DNA of 64,000 bases from Paenibacillus cellulosilyticus (GTDB lineage: Bacteria; Bacillota; Bacilli; Paenibacillales; Paenibacillaceae). The stretch covers positions 41,111 to 105,110 of the forward strand of contig NZ_QGTQ01000022.1 in NCBI RefSeq assembly GCF_003182255.1. The letters are read 5' to 3'. Each line of letters starts with the position of its first letter. The stretch's first letter is position 1. Shown here piece after piece: positions 43,932 to 52,767 of this stretch. A model generated the notes under the pieces. That model worked only from the letters and a program-made list of their open reading frames with translations, searched no databases and was not told the DNA's origin. The position numbers and the translations under genes are program-made.

Positions 43932-45581
43932 TTGGAAGGGCATGTTGCGGGAAAAGAAAATCAAGAGAGGATGGTGCGCGCAATGGGGCGTTATCAATCG
44001 CTTATGCAAGGCGGGAGGAAGCTGCTTGTCTATGTGCCGCATAGCTATACGGAAGGGGAGCGTCGCTATCCAGTCGCTTATGTGCAGGACGGAGGCGAGC
44101 TGTTCGAGCAGTGCATCAATTACATCGACATGTTGAACCGGGAAGGAAAGCTGCCGGAGGTCGTTCTCGTCGGCGTCGCCACTTCCAACCGTAATCTGGA
44201 ATATACGCCGTGGGAGGCGCAGCCGCTGCTGTCGGGCAAGCCGGGATTTGGCGGCGGTGGGCGAGCTTATGTAGATGAGCTTGCTGACGTCATCAAGCCT
44301 TATGTGGATGGGCTCTATCGGACGAAGCCCGAGGCGGAGCATACAGCGATCATCGGCGGATCGTTGGGCGGCCTCATCTCATTGCTCGCAGGAATGTGGC
44401 GGTCGGAGACGTTTGGTCGCGTTGGCATGCTGTCTGCCTCGATGTGGTTCGAAGGGATGCTTGATTACATCGCACAAGCGGATGCGCCTGCGGAAGCCTC
44501 ACGTTTCTACATGTCGGTGGGCAGCCAGGAGGGCATCTATAAGGATGGCATTCAGAGGCATATGGTCATTAATACGATCAAGACGCACCGAATGCTCGCG
44601 GAGAAAGGCGTTGGGGCAGATCGGCTGAAGCTGGATATTGATCCAAGCGGTACGCATGATGATCTGTTCATGACAGGACGGTTCGCCCATGCGCTCAGAT
44701 GGCTGCTCGGTGAGGAACAGTCGGCATCCGATAAGGGAGACCGTCTTCAGGCTGCGGCTTCAACGTTGTCTCGCTATTCCGTCCCGGGAACGGAGACGTT
44801 CACGATGCGCTCGCGTTACAATGGCGCGGGTTATCGCATCATGGTGTCCATACCGGTGAAGCCTGCTCCCGCGGAAGGTTATCCTGTGTTGTATGCACTG
44901 GATGGCAATGCGTACTTCGGTTCGATGGCGGAAGCGATGCGCATGCAGTCGCGCCATCCGCTGGGTCTCGCGCCCGGAATCATAGTCGGGATCGGCTATG
45001 ATTCGGAAGCAGAGGAGCCATTCGTGGCGGACCGGCGGTTTTATGATTACACAACGCAGTCTACACCGAACTTTGCAAGGCCGGACGGGACGCCTTGGCC
45101 TACAACGGGCGGTGCGGAGTTCTTCCTTGCTTTTATTGAAGAAGAGCTGAAGCCGGAGATTGAACGTCGGTATCCGATTGACCGCAGCAGACAAGGCTTG
45201 TTCGGGCACTCGCTTGGCGGCTATTTCACGTTGTATGCGCTCATGCATCGCCCGGGTACGTTCCGAACGTATGTCGCGGGAAGCCCGTCGATCTGGTGGA
45301 ACGAGCAGGAGTTGCTGATTCGCTTGCCGGCTTTCATCTCGCAGCTGGTGAAATATCCGATTGAGGCGGACGTACTGATCGGCATCGGTGGAGATGAGAA
45401 GCCCTCGATGCTCGACGATGCTCGTTCCTTGTATACGCAGCTTCGGCCGTTTGATGGCTACGGCTTAAGGGCATCGTATGCGTGCTGGGAAGATGAAGGC
45501 CATGTGTCCGTCATCTATCCACTCATCAGCCGCATGTACCGGATGCTATTTTCGAAAGGGAGGGAAACGTTATGCATTTAG
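43932..45581 (+). CDS. Tandem fusion of two siderophore-esterase-like alpha/beta hydrolases
   Basis: Up to 549 residues; the start is uncertain (TTG at 43932 with GTGAGG upstream, or ATG at 43971). Residues ~15-260 form one esterase unit (RKLLVYVPHSYTEGERRYPV; nucleophile elbow IIGGSLGGL, Ser near 144; a closing His in SGTHDDLF). Residues ~285-549 form a second unit (YRIMVSIPVKPAPAEGYPVL; nucleophile elbow LFGHSLGGY, Ser near 427; His in WEDEGHVSV). Single-unit relatives such as BesA, IroE and YbbA hydrolyse trilactone siderophores to release iron. A two-unit chain is unusual. The locus position after feu-like genes supports iron release from imported siderophore. Confidence 0.88.
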   Translation: MEGHVAGKENQERMVRAMGRYQSLMQGGRKLLVYVPHSYTEGERRYPVAYVQDGGELFEQCINYIDMLNREGKLPEVVLVGVATSNRNLEYTPWEAQPLLSGKPGFGGGGRAYVDELADVIKPYVDGLYRTKPEAEHTAIIGGSLGGLISLLAGMWRSETFGRVGMLSASMWFEGMLDYIAQADAPAEASRFYMSVGSQEGIYKDGIQRHMVINTIKTHRMLAEKGVGADRLKLDIDPSGTHDDLFMTGRFAHALRWLLGEEQSASDKGDRLQAAASTLSRYSVPGTETFTMRSRYNGAGYRIMVSIPVKPAPAEGYPVLYALDGNAYFGSMAEAMRMQSRHPLGLAPGIIVGIGYDSEAEEPFVADRRFYDYTTQSTPNFARPDGTPWPTTGGAEFFLAFIEEELKPEIERRYPIDRSRQGLFGHSLGGYFTLYALMHRPGTFRTYVAGSPSIWWNEQELLIRLPAFISQLVKYPIEADVLIGIGGDEKPSMLDDARSLYTQLRPFDGYGLRASYACWEDEGHVSVIYPLISRMYRMLFSKGRETLCI

Positions 45582-46138
45582 CACAGCTGCTGCGTGAGCG
45601 GCGTTCGGTTCATCGATTCGAGCCTCGCGAGGTGCCGATCGATCTTGTAATGGAGCTGATGGATACGGCCGTTTGGGTGCCGAACTATCATATGACGCAG
45701 CCTTGGCGGTTCATTATTAGCTATGGCGAAGGGAAGCATCGGATGGCCGAGGTCGTTCGTCAGCTGAAGGAGTCTAATGAGCCAGATGTGTCGAAGAAGA
45801 AGGACGTAGGGCAGAAGTTCTACGATAAAATCATGGCGATTCCGATGATCATTACGGTCATCATGAAGGAGGACCCGAACATCATCGTTCGGGAAGAGGA
45901 CTTCGCTTCGACGAGCTGCATCATTCATAACTTCAGCCTGCTGGCCTGGGAGCAGGGCATCGGGATCAACTGGGAGACGTACCCGTGGCTGCTGAAGGAG
46001 ACGTTCCGCACCGCGATGGGCATCCAACCCGGAGAGAAAGTCATCGGCAACCTTCACGTCGGCTACCCGGCGATGGTGCCGAAGGCACAGCCGCGCGTTC
46101 CGGCGGCGGAGCGGATTACGATTGTGAGTGAGGCGTAG
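45572..46138 (+). CDS. Nitroreductase-family flavoprotein
   Basis: 188 residues, ATG at 45572 after AAAGGGAGG, overlapping the esterase gene by ten bases. Nitroreductase marks: LLRERRSVHRFEPREVPID at the N terminus with the FMN phosphate-binding Arg pair, MDTAVWVPNYHMTQPWRFII near residue 30, and ASTSCIIHNFSLLAWEQGIG near 110. The family reduces quinones, nitro compounds or flavins with NAD(P)H and FMN. As the last gene of a siderophore uptake and cleavage operon it could reduce ferric iron or supply reduced flavin for that purpose; this is inference from position. Confidence 0.9.
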   Translation: MHLAQLLRERRSVHRFEPREVPIDLVMELMDTAVWVPNYHMTQPWRFIISYGEGKHRMAEVVRQLKESNEPDVSKKKDVGQKFYDKIMAIPMIITVIMKEDPNIIVREEDFASTSCIIHNFSLLAWEQGIGINWETYPWLLKETFRTAMGIQPGEKVIGNLHVGYPAMVPKAQPRVPAAERITIVSEA

Positions 46139-46229
46139 TGGGCGAGGTGCAGTGGAGGCAGTGAGGTGAGGTGCGGGGCCGGTCGTTCGTGGCTAGCTGC
46201 GTCGCTGGTGCTGTATGTAACTTCTGGAT

Positions 46230-46432
46230 AGATGCAATAAGAGCGGCTCAACCGCACTTATTGGCGTTGCAGACCTCTTACGGAGGATTTAAGTGTGGTA
46301 AAACCGCGCCTAATGCTCTGACAATGCCTCGATTAGGGGCTGCGGCGCGGATTAAGAGTTGTTTTACTACACTTATTGTTCGAGAAAGGGGGGAGTTTGT
46401 GAAATAAGAGCGGTTTTGCAGCGCTTATTGGG
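46230..46432. repeat. Palindromic repeat array, AATAAG-type, about 51-bp spacing
   Basis: Hairpin units AATAAGAGCGG-CTCAA-CCGC..CTTATT (46236), TTAAGTGTGG..CCGCGCCTAA (46289), ATTAAGAG..CACTTATT (46351) and AATAAGAGCGG..GCGCTTATT (46403) have centres 52, 64 and 51 bp apart. The outer ends (TAAG/CTTA) differ from the TTAG/CTAA of other arrays, while the spacing agrees. Nothing coding is seen in 46139-46470. Confidence 0.65.
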
Positions 46433-46473
46433 ATGGGATATTCGGCGTCTTTGCGGATGTTGGTACGTGGCAG

Positions 46474-46502
46474 TTCACTTCTTTTTCCAATTATGCTATC
46501 AT
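46474..46502 (+). promoter_or_regulatory. Promoter of the predicted antisense (antitoxin) RNA
   Basis: TTCACT (46474-46479), exactly 17 bp, TATCAT (46497-46502). It points towards the 3' end of the minus-strand toxin gene. Confidence 0.6.
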
Positions 46503-46507
46503 ACATG

Positions 46508-46628
46508 TAAAGAAGCCGAGTGCGGGAACACTCGGCCTAACAATTGGCTTGGATGGGTTTGTCCCTTCTGAAGTCAGCTAGGAAAACGAACCCACCTTTG
46601 GCGGTCAACCTTGGGGTGGGTTTTTACT
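46508..46628 (+). ncRNA. Predicted antisense antitoxin RNA of a type I toxin-antitoxin pair
   Basis: About 120 nt from the promoter at 46474-46502 to a terminator (AACCCACC and GGTGGGTT with TTTTT, ending about 46626). It begins with a strong hairpin GCCGAGTG-CGGGAA-CACTCGGC. Its 3' part overlaps the 3' end of the minus-strand toxin message, as in the txpA/ratA and bsrG/sr4 pairs of Bacillus. Base pairing there would trigger decay or block translation of the toxin message. Confidence 0.6.
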
Positions 46629-46719
46629 TTCTCTTGTTGTTCGAATTAATGTATGTTAAAAGTGCAAGGATAAACGATCCAAATAAAAACATGATCGTTA
46701 GCGCATCCTTAACCTCCAT
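46624..46719 (-). CDS. Holin-like type I toxin, 31 residues
   Basis: ATG at 46719 on the minus strand, after a perfect AGGAGGTGAGGCC. The product MEVKDALTIMFLFGSFILAL... has one membrane helix (IMFLFGSFILALLTYI) and a polar basic end (NSNNKRK). This is the layout of the putative holin-like toxins related to TxpA, BsrG and YonT of Firmicutes, which depolarise the membrane. The message 3' end overlaps a divergent-strand antisense RNA at 46508-46628. The gene is too short for most callers. Recognition rests on the sequence pattern, the very strong ribosome site and the antisense promoter. Confidence 0.75.
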   Translation of the reverse strand: MEVKDALTIMFLFGSFILALLTYINSNNKRK

Positions 46720-46826
46720 GGCCTCACCTCCTTTCGAAGGGAAACCACGCCCACCCAAGATTCAATTGTCCTTCCTATTGTACCATAAAATTCCAGTATC
46801 GCGAAGAACGAATGTTCGTGATGAGT

Positions 46827-47225
46827 TTATTCTGACTTCTTAATCACTGTAGAGTTAACGATGTAATCACCTAGTCTATTCCCAGTAATCACTAAAATAA
46901 TTGCTTCAATTGGCCAAATTAGTATTGTAATATTGCGTACAAATAATTTGAACCTATTAGGTACTTTATTTATATTAGCTTTGTCTATGATTGAAATTCC
47001 CACTAATCGTTTCCCAATGCTTCTGCCTTGAACTATATCTTTAAAAAAGTAAAGGATCAGAATTAGTCCAATGAAGAGGTAAAACAATTCAAATGGTTTA
47101 TTCATATTATTATCGGTTGGTGAAAAGAAAGAATCCCAAATTAGTATAAGGAATATAATACCGCTGAATATGCTGAAAATGATATGATCTATCAAAAATG
47201 CAGCAATCCTTTGTGATCTATACAT
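46827..47225 (-). CDS. RDD-family membrane protein
   Basis: 132 residues from the ATG at 47225 (GGAGGG nine bases upstream). The RDD pattern is visible: RSQRIAAFLIDHIIFSIFSG near the start with Arg and Asp in the first helix, and a second Asp-containing helix later, with GRSIGKRLVGISIID near residue 80. Three membrane helices. The role of RDD proteins varies (transport, stress, complex assembly). The gene is AT-rich relative to its neighbours and starts 37 bp after the SLH protein gene on the same strand. Confidence 0.8.
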   Translation of the reverse strand: MYRSQRIAAFLIDHIIFSIFSGIIFLILIWDSFFSPTDNNMNKPFELFYLFIGLILILYFFKDIVQGRSIGKRLVGISIIDKANINKVPNRFKLFVRNITILIWPIEAIILVITGNRLGDYIVNSTVIKKSE

Positions 47226-47262
47226 TTCACAAGACCCTCCTTTGTATCTACGCACTTCACAC

Positions 47263-49155
47263 TTACCCCATCACCAACTCAAACACATTCTCCATAATCA
47301 AGAACGTCTGCTCATACGTCAGGTTGCCTTTCGGCGTGAATTGGTTGCTGCCAGTGCCGTTCATCAGCTTGAGGCCTACGGCTTGGTAGACGCTGCTGCG
47401 TGCCCAGGAGGCGATACGGCTGTCGTCTGCGAAGACGGCTGAGCTGGTAGGGATGGACTGTGATACCGACGAACCTGCGGTTAGAGCAGCTTTAATCTCA
47501 AGCGCTTTGTCATAGACCTTGAGCAAAAGGGTAGCAGCTTGCTCCCGTGTAATAGGCGCATTCGGCGAAAACGTCGTTGACGAGGTACCTTGAATGATGC
47601 CGTTTTGCGCTGCCCAAATAACCGAGTAGTTGTAGACATCCGTGAACGGAGAATCGTCCAAGTTCACATTGTTCGCAAGGCTGCTGCCTTGAATGTTCTC
47701 GAGCATTTGGACAGCGAGATCAGTGAAGCTGGATCTAGTAATCGGCTGCTGATAGGAATGGTCGTTATATAATCCGATAAGTCCATTGCCTTTCGCCTTC
47801 GTATAACCATCCAATGCCCAGGAGCTGACACGCTCGGTGCTCTTGCCGACTGCGACGTATAATTCGGATTGATTGCCGAGGTAGTCGTCGATTGAAATAT
47901 AGGCTTCCCCTTCGCCAACCCCAGTTACGCGTCCTTGTGAATCGATAGTTACGACGCTTGGATCGCTGCTTACGAACACGTTGCCGCTCGTTTGTGCGCC
48001 TTCATTCATTCGCAGCTTAACGGTTTCTCCTTTATTCAAGTGGATCGCATTCTGCGCGGTCGCCAGATCAGGGAGCAGGTTGAAGAAGTTCGTCTGGAAG
48101 CTAACGGTATCCGCTTGGCCGCTCGTACGGTAGATCCCGGATATCGTGACATTGAAAGTATCCTCCGGCAGAATGGTACCAAGATTGTCTGGGCGGAAAA
48201 TAACGGCAAAAGGAATCCCGCGGCCACTCGTCTCCACATTGAAGAATCGTCCGGATTTATCGCGGTCAGCGGAAGTGAAGGTCCATTGCTTGCCATCGCG
48301 CGCTCTCGTCAGCTGAACTTGGATTTCGCTCGTTCGTTCATTATCGAATCGCTTCGGATTGAGAGATACCGACCAAGCGTCGTATGGAGCGAATACTTCG
48401 GATGGGAAATATCCAGCCGATGGCCACGCGACATAATCGTAGCTTACATCGCTTTCGCTTCTGTCCATGTTAAAAGCATACATGCTTGCGTAAGGAGCAT
48501 TCCAATTGGCGTCGTGGGAAAAGACCATTCCGAACATCGTCTTCGTCATCGAAGGATTCAAAACCCATCGACGGTGTCCGACCCGTTCAATGTTGGAGGA
48601 ATCACTGTCCGACATGTAACCGAGCACATTATCATAGAAGGTTGGGCTGCCCATGTATAGGTTGCTGGAGCTCGTGCCCTCCGAACCAAGCTCGAACATC
48701 GATTGCTCCATGTTAGCGGGCTGCGTCGGATAGTGAGACAATTGATTATTGATGGCATTCACAAGTGCAGCAGTTTGCTGCTGCTGTTGGAGCGACCAGT
48801 CAGGCGTGAGATCGTCAGGCAATCCGGCCAAATAACGAACGAAGTTAGCGGCGTTAATACCATCCTCGATATATTTGGACTTGAGGGTGCCTGCGGCATA
48901 TGGAGGTTTGAGACTAGGAGCGACCTCATAGATCTGATCCTCTGACATATAGCTGGTACCAGGTTCAAGCGGTCGGTATTGCATCCATCGATCGACAATA
49001 TCCTGCTTCGTCCGGTTTGCCGTCGCTTGCTGCACGTCGATGGTAGTTGCTGCTTGAGCGTAGGGCGTTGACGCAGTTGCCCATGTCAATGAAGTGGCGA
49101 GAAGCGCCAGCGAGAGGAGCAGCTTCCATGGAGCTAGTAATGAGCGTTTATTCAA
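47263..49155 (-). CDS. Cell-surface CAP-domain protein with Ig-like and SLH domains
   Basis: 630 residues from the TTG at 49155, supported by AAAGGATG upstream; the frame extends to 49512 but without a start signal. Signal peptide (WKLLLSLALLATSLTWATA), then a CAP/SCP-like domain (~75-300: NFVRYLAGLPDDLTPDW and IERVGHRRWVLNPSMTK), a bacterial Ig-like domain (~375-455: SSDPSVVTIDSQGRVTGVGE), and two to three SLH repeats (~470-630: FSPNAPITREQAATLLLKVY) that anchor to wall polymer. It is an exported wall-bound protein; the CAP domain function is unknown. Confidence 0.87.
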   Translation of the reverse strand: MNKRSLLAPWKLLLSLALLATSLTWATASTPYAQAATTIDVQQATANRTKQDIVDRWMQYRPLEPGTSYMSEDQIYEVAPSLKPPYAAGTLKSKYIEDGINAANFVRYLAGLPDDLTPDWSLQQQQQTAALVNAINNQLSHYPTQPANMEQSMFELGSEGTSSSNLYMGSPTFYDNVLGYMSDSDSSNIERVGHRRWVLNPSMTKTMFGMVFSHDANWNAPYASMYAFNMDRSESDVSYDYVAWPSAGYFPSEVFAPYDAWSVSLNPKRFDNERTSEIQVQLTRARDGKQWTFTSADRDKSGRFFNVETSGRGIPFAVIFRPDNLGTILPEDTFNVTISGIYRTSGQADTVSFQTNFFNLLPDLATAQNAIHLNKGETVKLRMNEGAQTSGNVFVSSDPSVVTIDSQGRVTGVGEGEAYISIDDYLGNQSELYVAVGKSTERVSSWALDGYTKAKGNGLIGLYNDHSYQQPITRSSFTDLAVQMLENIQGSSLANNVNLDDSPFTDVYNYSVIWAAQNGIIQGTSSTTFSPNAPITREQAATLLLKVYDKALEIKAALTAGSSVSQSIPTSSAVFADDSRIASWARSSVYQAVGLKLMNGTGSNQFTPKGNLTYEQTFLIMENVFELVMG

Positions 49156-49325
49156 TTGAGATACATCCTTTCGATATCGATTAGAAGTAGAAACTAGGCA
49201 TGCGCTATTGCAGAGGACATGACTCAAAAAAGATTCGACATGATTTGTCATTTTCCTCCAAATAAACATAGAGCAGGGGGAGAGAAGGTCGTTTACTTGC
49301 AGGAGAACCATGCCACAATGAGCAC

Positions 49326-49356
49326 AAAAAAAGCCGACACCCAATCGGGTATCGGC
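49326..49356 (-). terminator. Terminator of the malic enzyme gene
   Basis: On the minus strand GCCGATACCC pairs with GGGTGTCGGC (one wobble), followed by seven T. Confidence 0.92.
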
Positions 49357-49390
49357 TTCATTCGGTTTTAATGGAAGTACGAGCCTGACG

Positions 49391-50803
49391 CTACTCACGT
49401 TGGCGACGGGCGACGCCGGAGCGTCTTGCCGCGTCGATAACGCGGCGGCGAACCTCTTCAACGACGCGTGTATTGAACACGCTCGGGATAATGTACATCC
49501 GGCTGAGCTCATTCTCCGTAATGACGGAAGCGATCGCTTCTGCCGCCGCTAGCTTCATTTCTTCATTAATAGTAGAAGCACGGCAGTCGAGCGCTCCGCG
49601 GAAAATCCCCGGGAAGCACAGCACGTTATTGATCTGATTCGGGTAATCTGAACGTCCAGTCGCGAAGACGCTCACGATATCTTCAACCTTCTCCGGACGA
49701 ATCTCAGGCTCGGGGTTCGCCATCGCGAACACGACGGGTTCTGGCGCCATCGAGAGTACATGCTCGCGGGTCAGAATGCCGCCAGCCGAAACGCCGATGA
49801 ACACGTCTGCTCCGGCGACCGCTTCAGTCAAACCACCGGATATCCGATGCGGGTTCGTATGCTCGGCATACCACTGCCACGTTGGATTATCGTACGTATG
49901 GTCTGCAGTTAGAATACCGCTGCGGTCCACACCGATAATGTTTGTCGCGCCGCCTGCTAGCAGCATTTTCGTACAGGCGGTGCCTGCCGCACCTATTCCG
50001 CATACTACGATGCGAGATGCCGCAAGCGTGCGGCCCGACAGCTTCAGCGCGTTGAGCAGTCCGGCGTACAGGACGACGGCTGTCCCATGCTGATCATCAT
50101 GGAAGACCGGTATATCAAGCTCATCCCGCAGCCGCTGCTCGATCTCGAAGCAGCGTGGGGCAGAGATGTCTTCAAGGTTGATGCCGCCGAAGGCAGGCGC
50201 AATATTACGGACAGCGGTAATAATGGCTTCGGTATCTTGCGTATCCAGACAGATCGGGAACGCATCGACGTCTGCGAACTGCTTGAACAGCATTGCTTTG
50301 CCCTCCATAACCGGCATGGCTGCATAAGGGCCGATGTTGCCAAGTCCAAGCACGGCGCTGCCATCGGAAACGACCGCAACGGTATTACGCTTTATGGTCA
50401 ACGTGAACGCCTTAGAAGGGTCCGCATGGATCGCCTGGCAGACGCGGGCAACCTCAGGCGTGTACACCCTCGACAGATCGTCACGGTTCTGAATTGGCGT
50501 CTTTGGTTGAATCGTAATTTTGCCCCCGAGATGCAGCAGGAAGGTGCGGTCCGAAATATTGACGAGACGGATGCCGGGCACAGCGGACAGCGTCGAACTG
50601 ATGCGGTCGATGCTGGACGTTTCGGCTACCTTGACCGTTAAGTCGCGAACCGTCTTATCCCGTCCCGTCTGAATGACGTCGATGGCGATGATGTCGCCTC
50701 CCGCTGTTTCGAGCGCAGCTGCCGCCGCACCAAACCCTACCGTACGTGTATCGATCTCAAGGCGAATAATGATTGTTTTGCCGTCTAAACTTTTACCTTC
50801 CAT
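49391..50803 (-). CDS. NAD-dependent malic enzyme with N-terminal ACT domain
   Basis: 470 residues, ATG at 50803 after GGGAGGGG. An ACT regulatory domain occupies about residues 8-85 ([20 protein letters not shown]). The catalytic part has [15 protein letters not shown] near 108 (Tyr), [20 protein letters not shown] near 165 (Lys), [15 protein letters not shown] near 235 (metal-binding Asp) and the dinucleotide site [16 protein letters not shown] near 268. It decarboxylates malate to pyruvate with reduction of NAD(P). The ACT domain suggests control by an amino acid or similar ligand. Monocistronic. Confidence 0.93.
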   Translation of the reverse strand: MEGKSLDGKTIIIRLEIDTRTVGFGAAAAALETAGGDIIAIDVIQTGRDKTVRDLTVKVAETSSIDRISSTLSAVPGIRLVNISDRTFLLHLGGKITIQPKTPIQNRDDLSRVYTPEVARVCQAIHADPSKAFTLTIKRNTVAVVSDGSAVLGLGNIGPYAAMPVMEGKAMLFKQFADVDAFPICLDTQDTEAIITAVRNIAPAFGGINLEDISAPRCFEIEQRLRDELDIPVFHDDQHGTAVVLYAGLLNALKLSGRTLAASRIVVCGIGAAGTACTKMLLAGGATNIIGVDRSGILTADHTYDNPTWQWYAEHTNPHRISGGLTEAVAGADVFIGVSAGGILTREHVLSMAPEPVVFAMANPEPEIRPEKVEDIVSVFATGRSDYPNQINNVLCFPGIFRGALDCRASTINEEMKLAAAEAIASVITENELSRMYIIPSVFNTRVVEEVRRRVIDAARRSGVARRQRE

Positions 50804-50912
50804 CCGTACCCCTCCCGTTCCTATGGGCTAACTATACCCCGCAGCAATCGGAAATATTCCATTCGGAACGAATTCGGATATCGACATCCATCTATGCACA
50901 AAAAAACAGCCG

Positions 50913-52034
50913 TCACTGCATAAATCGCAGGACGGCGTCTGTACATTCCTTTGGATCGTATTGTTCGTTGCGTTTGCGAAGCAGTGCTTGTCTGAACTCT
51001 GCAAATGCCTCACGTTCTTGAATGCGCTTGAACCACTTGTCGATCGTTTCGCGGGTGTTCAGCATTTCGGCAAAACCATTTTGCACAAAATACCCGCTGT
51101 TCTCCTCTTCCTGTCCAGGAATCGGTTTGTAGAACAACATTGGAAGCCCCTTGCTGAGCCCCTCCGTACATGTCATGCCGCCAGGCTTCGTCACAAGCAG
51201 GTCAGCTACATCCATCAGCTTGCTTACCTCGCGGGTAAAACCAAGAATGTGGACGTTCGGATGAACGAAACGTTCCTCCTGCAGCAGCTTTTCCTTCATT
51301 TTCTCATTGCTGCCTACGCATATAATGAGCTGCACGCGATCGCGCCATTCGGTCATATAATCAAGCAATTGGTCGTCGTCGTCCATCAGCCCCCAGCCGC
51401 CGCCCATGACAAGAACCGTCGGCATGTCGCGCAAGCCGAACTGCTTCAGCACCTCGTCACGTTCGCTCGTCTGCCAGAAGCTTGGATGGACGGGAATGCC
51501 GGTTACCTCGATCCGATCACCGTCTACGCCGCGCTCTATCAGCTTGCGCTTCACCTTCGGCGTAGAGACGAGGTAGTGATTGACCTCCTGACTGATCCAT
51601 GTGCCGTGCGCATCATAATCTGTAATGACGGTGCAGAGCTGCACATCCTCTTCGCCGAGCCGTTTCAATCGGGAGACGACTGCATTCGGGACAGGGTGTG
51701 TACAAATAATCAGGTCAGGCTTGAGTTGATCAATAACTTGCGACGTATGCGTATAAAATACACGGTGCAGAGCAAGCTGGGTAAACCGATTGAGCGATTT
51801 ATGATAATTGCTTCTATACATCATGCCGACCAGCTTCGGCTGTTTACTAACAGTCTTCCTGTATGCCGATACAATTAGTGGACCAACGACTGGGTTGAGA
51901 AACTTGCCCAGTTCAATGACGCGCGTCTGAATATCCGGCGACGAAAGACGGAGGCCGACTGCGAGCGCGTAGGCGGCTTGAGTATGTCCTGAACCGAACC
52001 CTTCGGAGAGCAGAAGCACTCTTTTCTTACGCAT
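50913..52034 (-). CDS. MGDG-synthase/MurG-like glycosyltransferase (UgtP type)
   Basis: 373 residues from the ATG at 52034. The N-terminal MGDG_synth domain begins RVLLLSEGFGSGHTQAAYALA with the Gly-rich loop; ICTHPVPNAVVSRL near residue 110 and VITDYDAHGTWI near 130 are typical. The C-terminal nucleotide-sugar half has VLVMGGGWGLMDDD near 210 and LLVTKPGGMTCTEGLSKGLP near 285. Relatives transfer glucose or galactose from UDP-sugar to diacylglycerol (UgtP, membrane glycolipid and teichoic acid anchor). Length is close to UgtP (382). The exact acceptor cannot be told. Divergent from kapB. Confidence 0.88.
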   Translation of the reverse strand: MRKKRVLLLSEGFGSGHTQAAYALAVGLRLSSPDIQTRVIELGKFLNPVVGPLIVSAYRKTVSKQPKLVGMMYRSNYHKSLNRFTQLALHRVFYTHTSQVIDQLKPDLIICTHPVPNAVVSRLKRLGEEDVQLCTVITDYDAHGTWISQEVNHYLVSTPKVKRKLIERGVDGDRIEVTGIPVHPSFWQTSERDEVLKQFGLRDMPTVLVMGGGWGLMDDDDQLLDYMTEWRDRVQLIICVGSNEKMKEKLLQEERFVHPNVHILGFTREVSKLMDVADLLVTKPGGMTCTEGLSKGLPMLFYKPIPGQEEENSGYFVQNGFAEMLNTRETIDKWFKRIQEREAFAEFRQALLRKRNEQYDPKECTDAVLRFMQ

Positions 52035-52283
52035 GGACTCACCCACTTTTCTAACCGCATCATTAATAAGGCCGCAAACGTGCGCGGCGATAGTCATATT
52101 ACCATATTACGATGCTTTTGCACGTAAACACAAGATCACAATTGAAGCTTGCATTCGAAGTGTACGTTAATTTAATCTAAACTTTAGGTTTCGCTTTATG
52201 GGCAAGTTGTTACTGTAGTCACATACCTGTAGGTTATGACGCAGCGAGAAACATTTATATAAGGAAAGGTTGCGGAGAAAAAG

Positions 52284-52676
52284 ATGCGATATTCACAACA
52301 AAATCAGCCGGAAAAAGATCAAATCGTGCGTATGACATACAAGACGGGCGTTTACGCAGGGACGGTATTCGAAACAGGAGGACCACGCGCTGTCGTGCAG
52401 GTGATGGCGGTGCTGAAGCATCCACAGCAGGGTAATCTTCACTATCCATATGATCCGGACGTGCCGATGTTTCACGAACGCAAGGCGCTGAGCCACAACG
52501 AGAAAGCGCTGGTTGCTTATCAAGATATTGAGCCCTTCCATGGCGAGGTGCCGGATTATCAGGCTTCGCTCGTGCGTGCACTGGAAGAAGAGGCAGCTGA
52601 GCTGGACCGCTTGAAGCGATGGGCTGAGCGGGGGCTTGAGACGCTGGCGATTGTGAAGAAGGACTATGGGATGTAA
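52284..52676 (+). CDS. kapB: Kinase-associated protein B (KapB)
   Basis: 130 residues, ATG at 52284 after AAGGAAAGGTTGCGGAG. It agrees in length and sequence pattern with Bacillus KapB: VRMTYKTGVYAGTVFETGGPRAVVQVMAVLKHPQQG, then FHERKALSHNEKALV and a charged C-terminal helix. In Bacillus it was described as a lipoprotein that influences KinB in sporulation, but no lipobox or signal peptide is present here. Its presence supports a spore-forming relative of Bacillus. No partner gene (kinB, kapD) is adjacent. Confidence 0.85.
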   Translation: MRYSQQNQPEKDQIVRMTYKTGVYAGTVFETGGPRAVVQVMAVLKHPQQGNLHYPYDPDVPMFHERKALSHNEKALVAYQDIEPFHGEVPDYQASLVRALEEEAAELDRLKRWAERGLETLAIVKKDYGM

Positions 52677-52767
52677 AACGAAGCTGTGCGTTGTCACGGG
52701 CGTTGGCGCTGTTGAGTTGCTAAATGGACGTGGTGGAGAGTAGGAGAGTAGGAGCAGGTGAGGCGTA

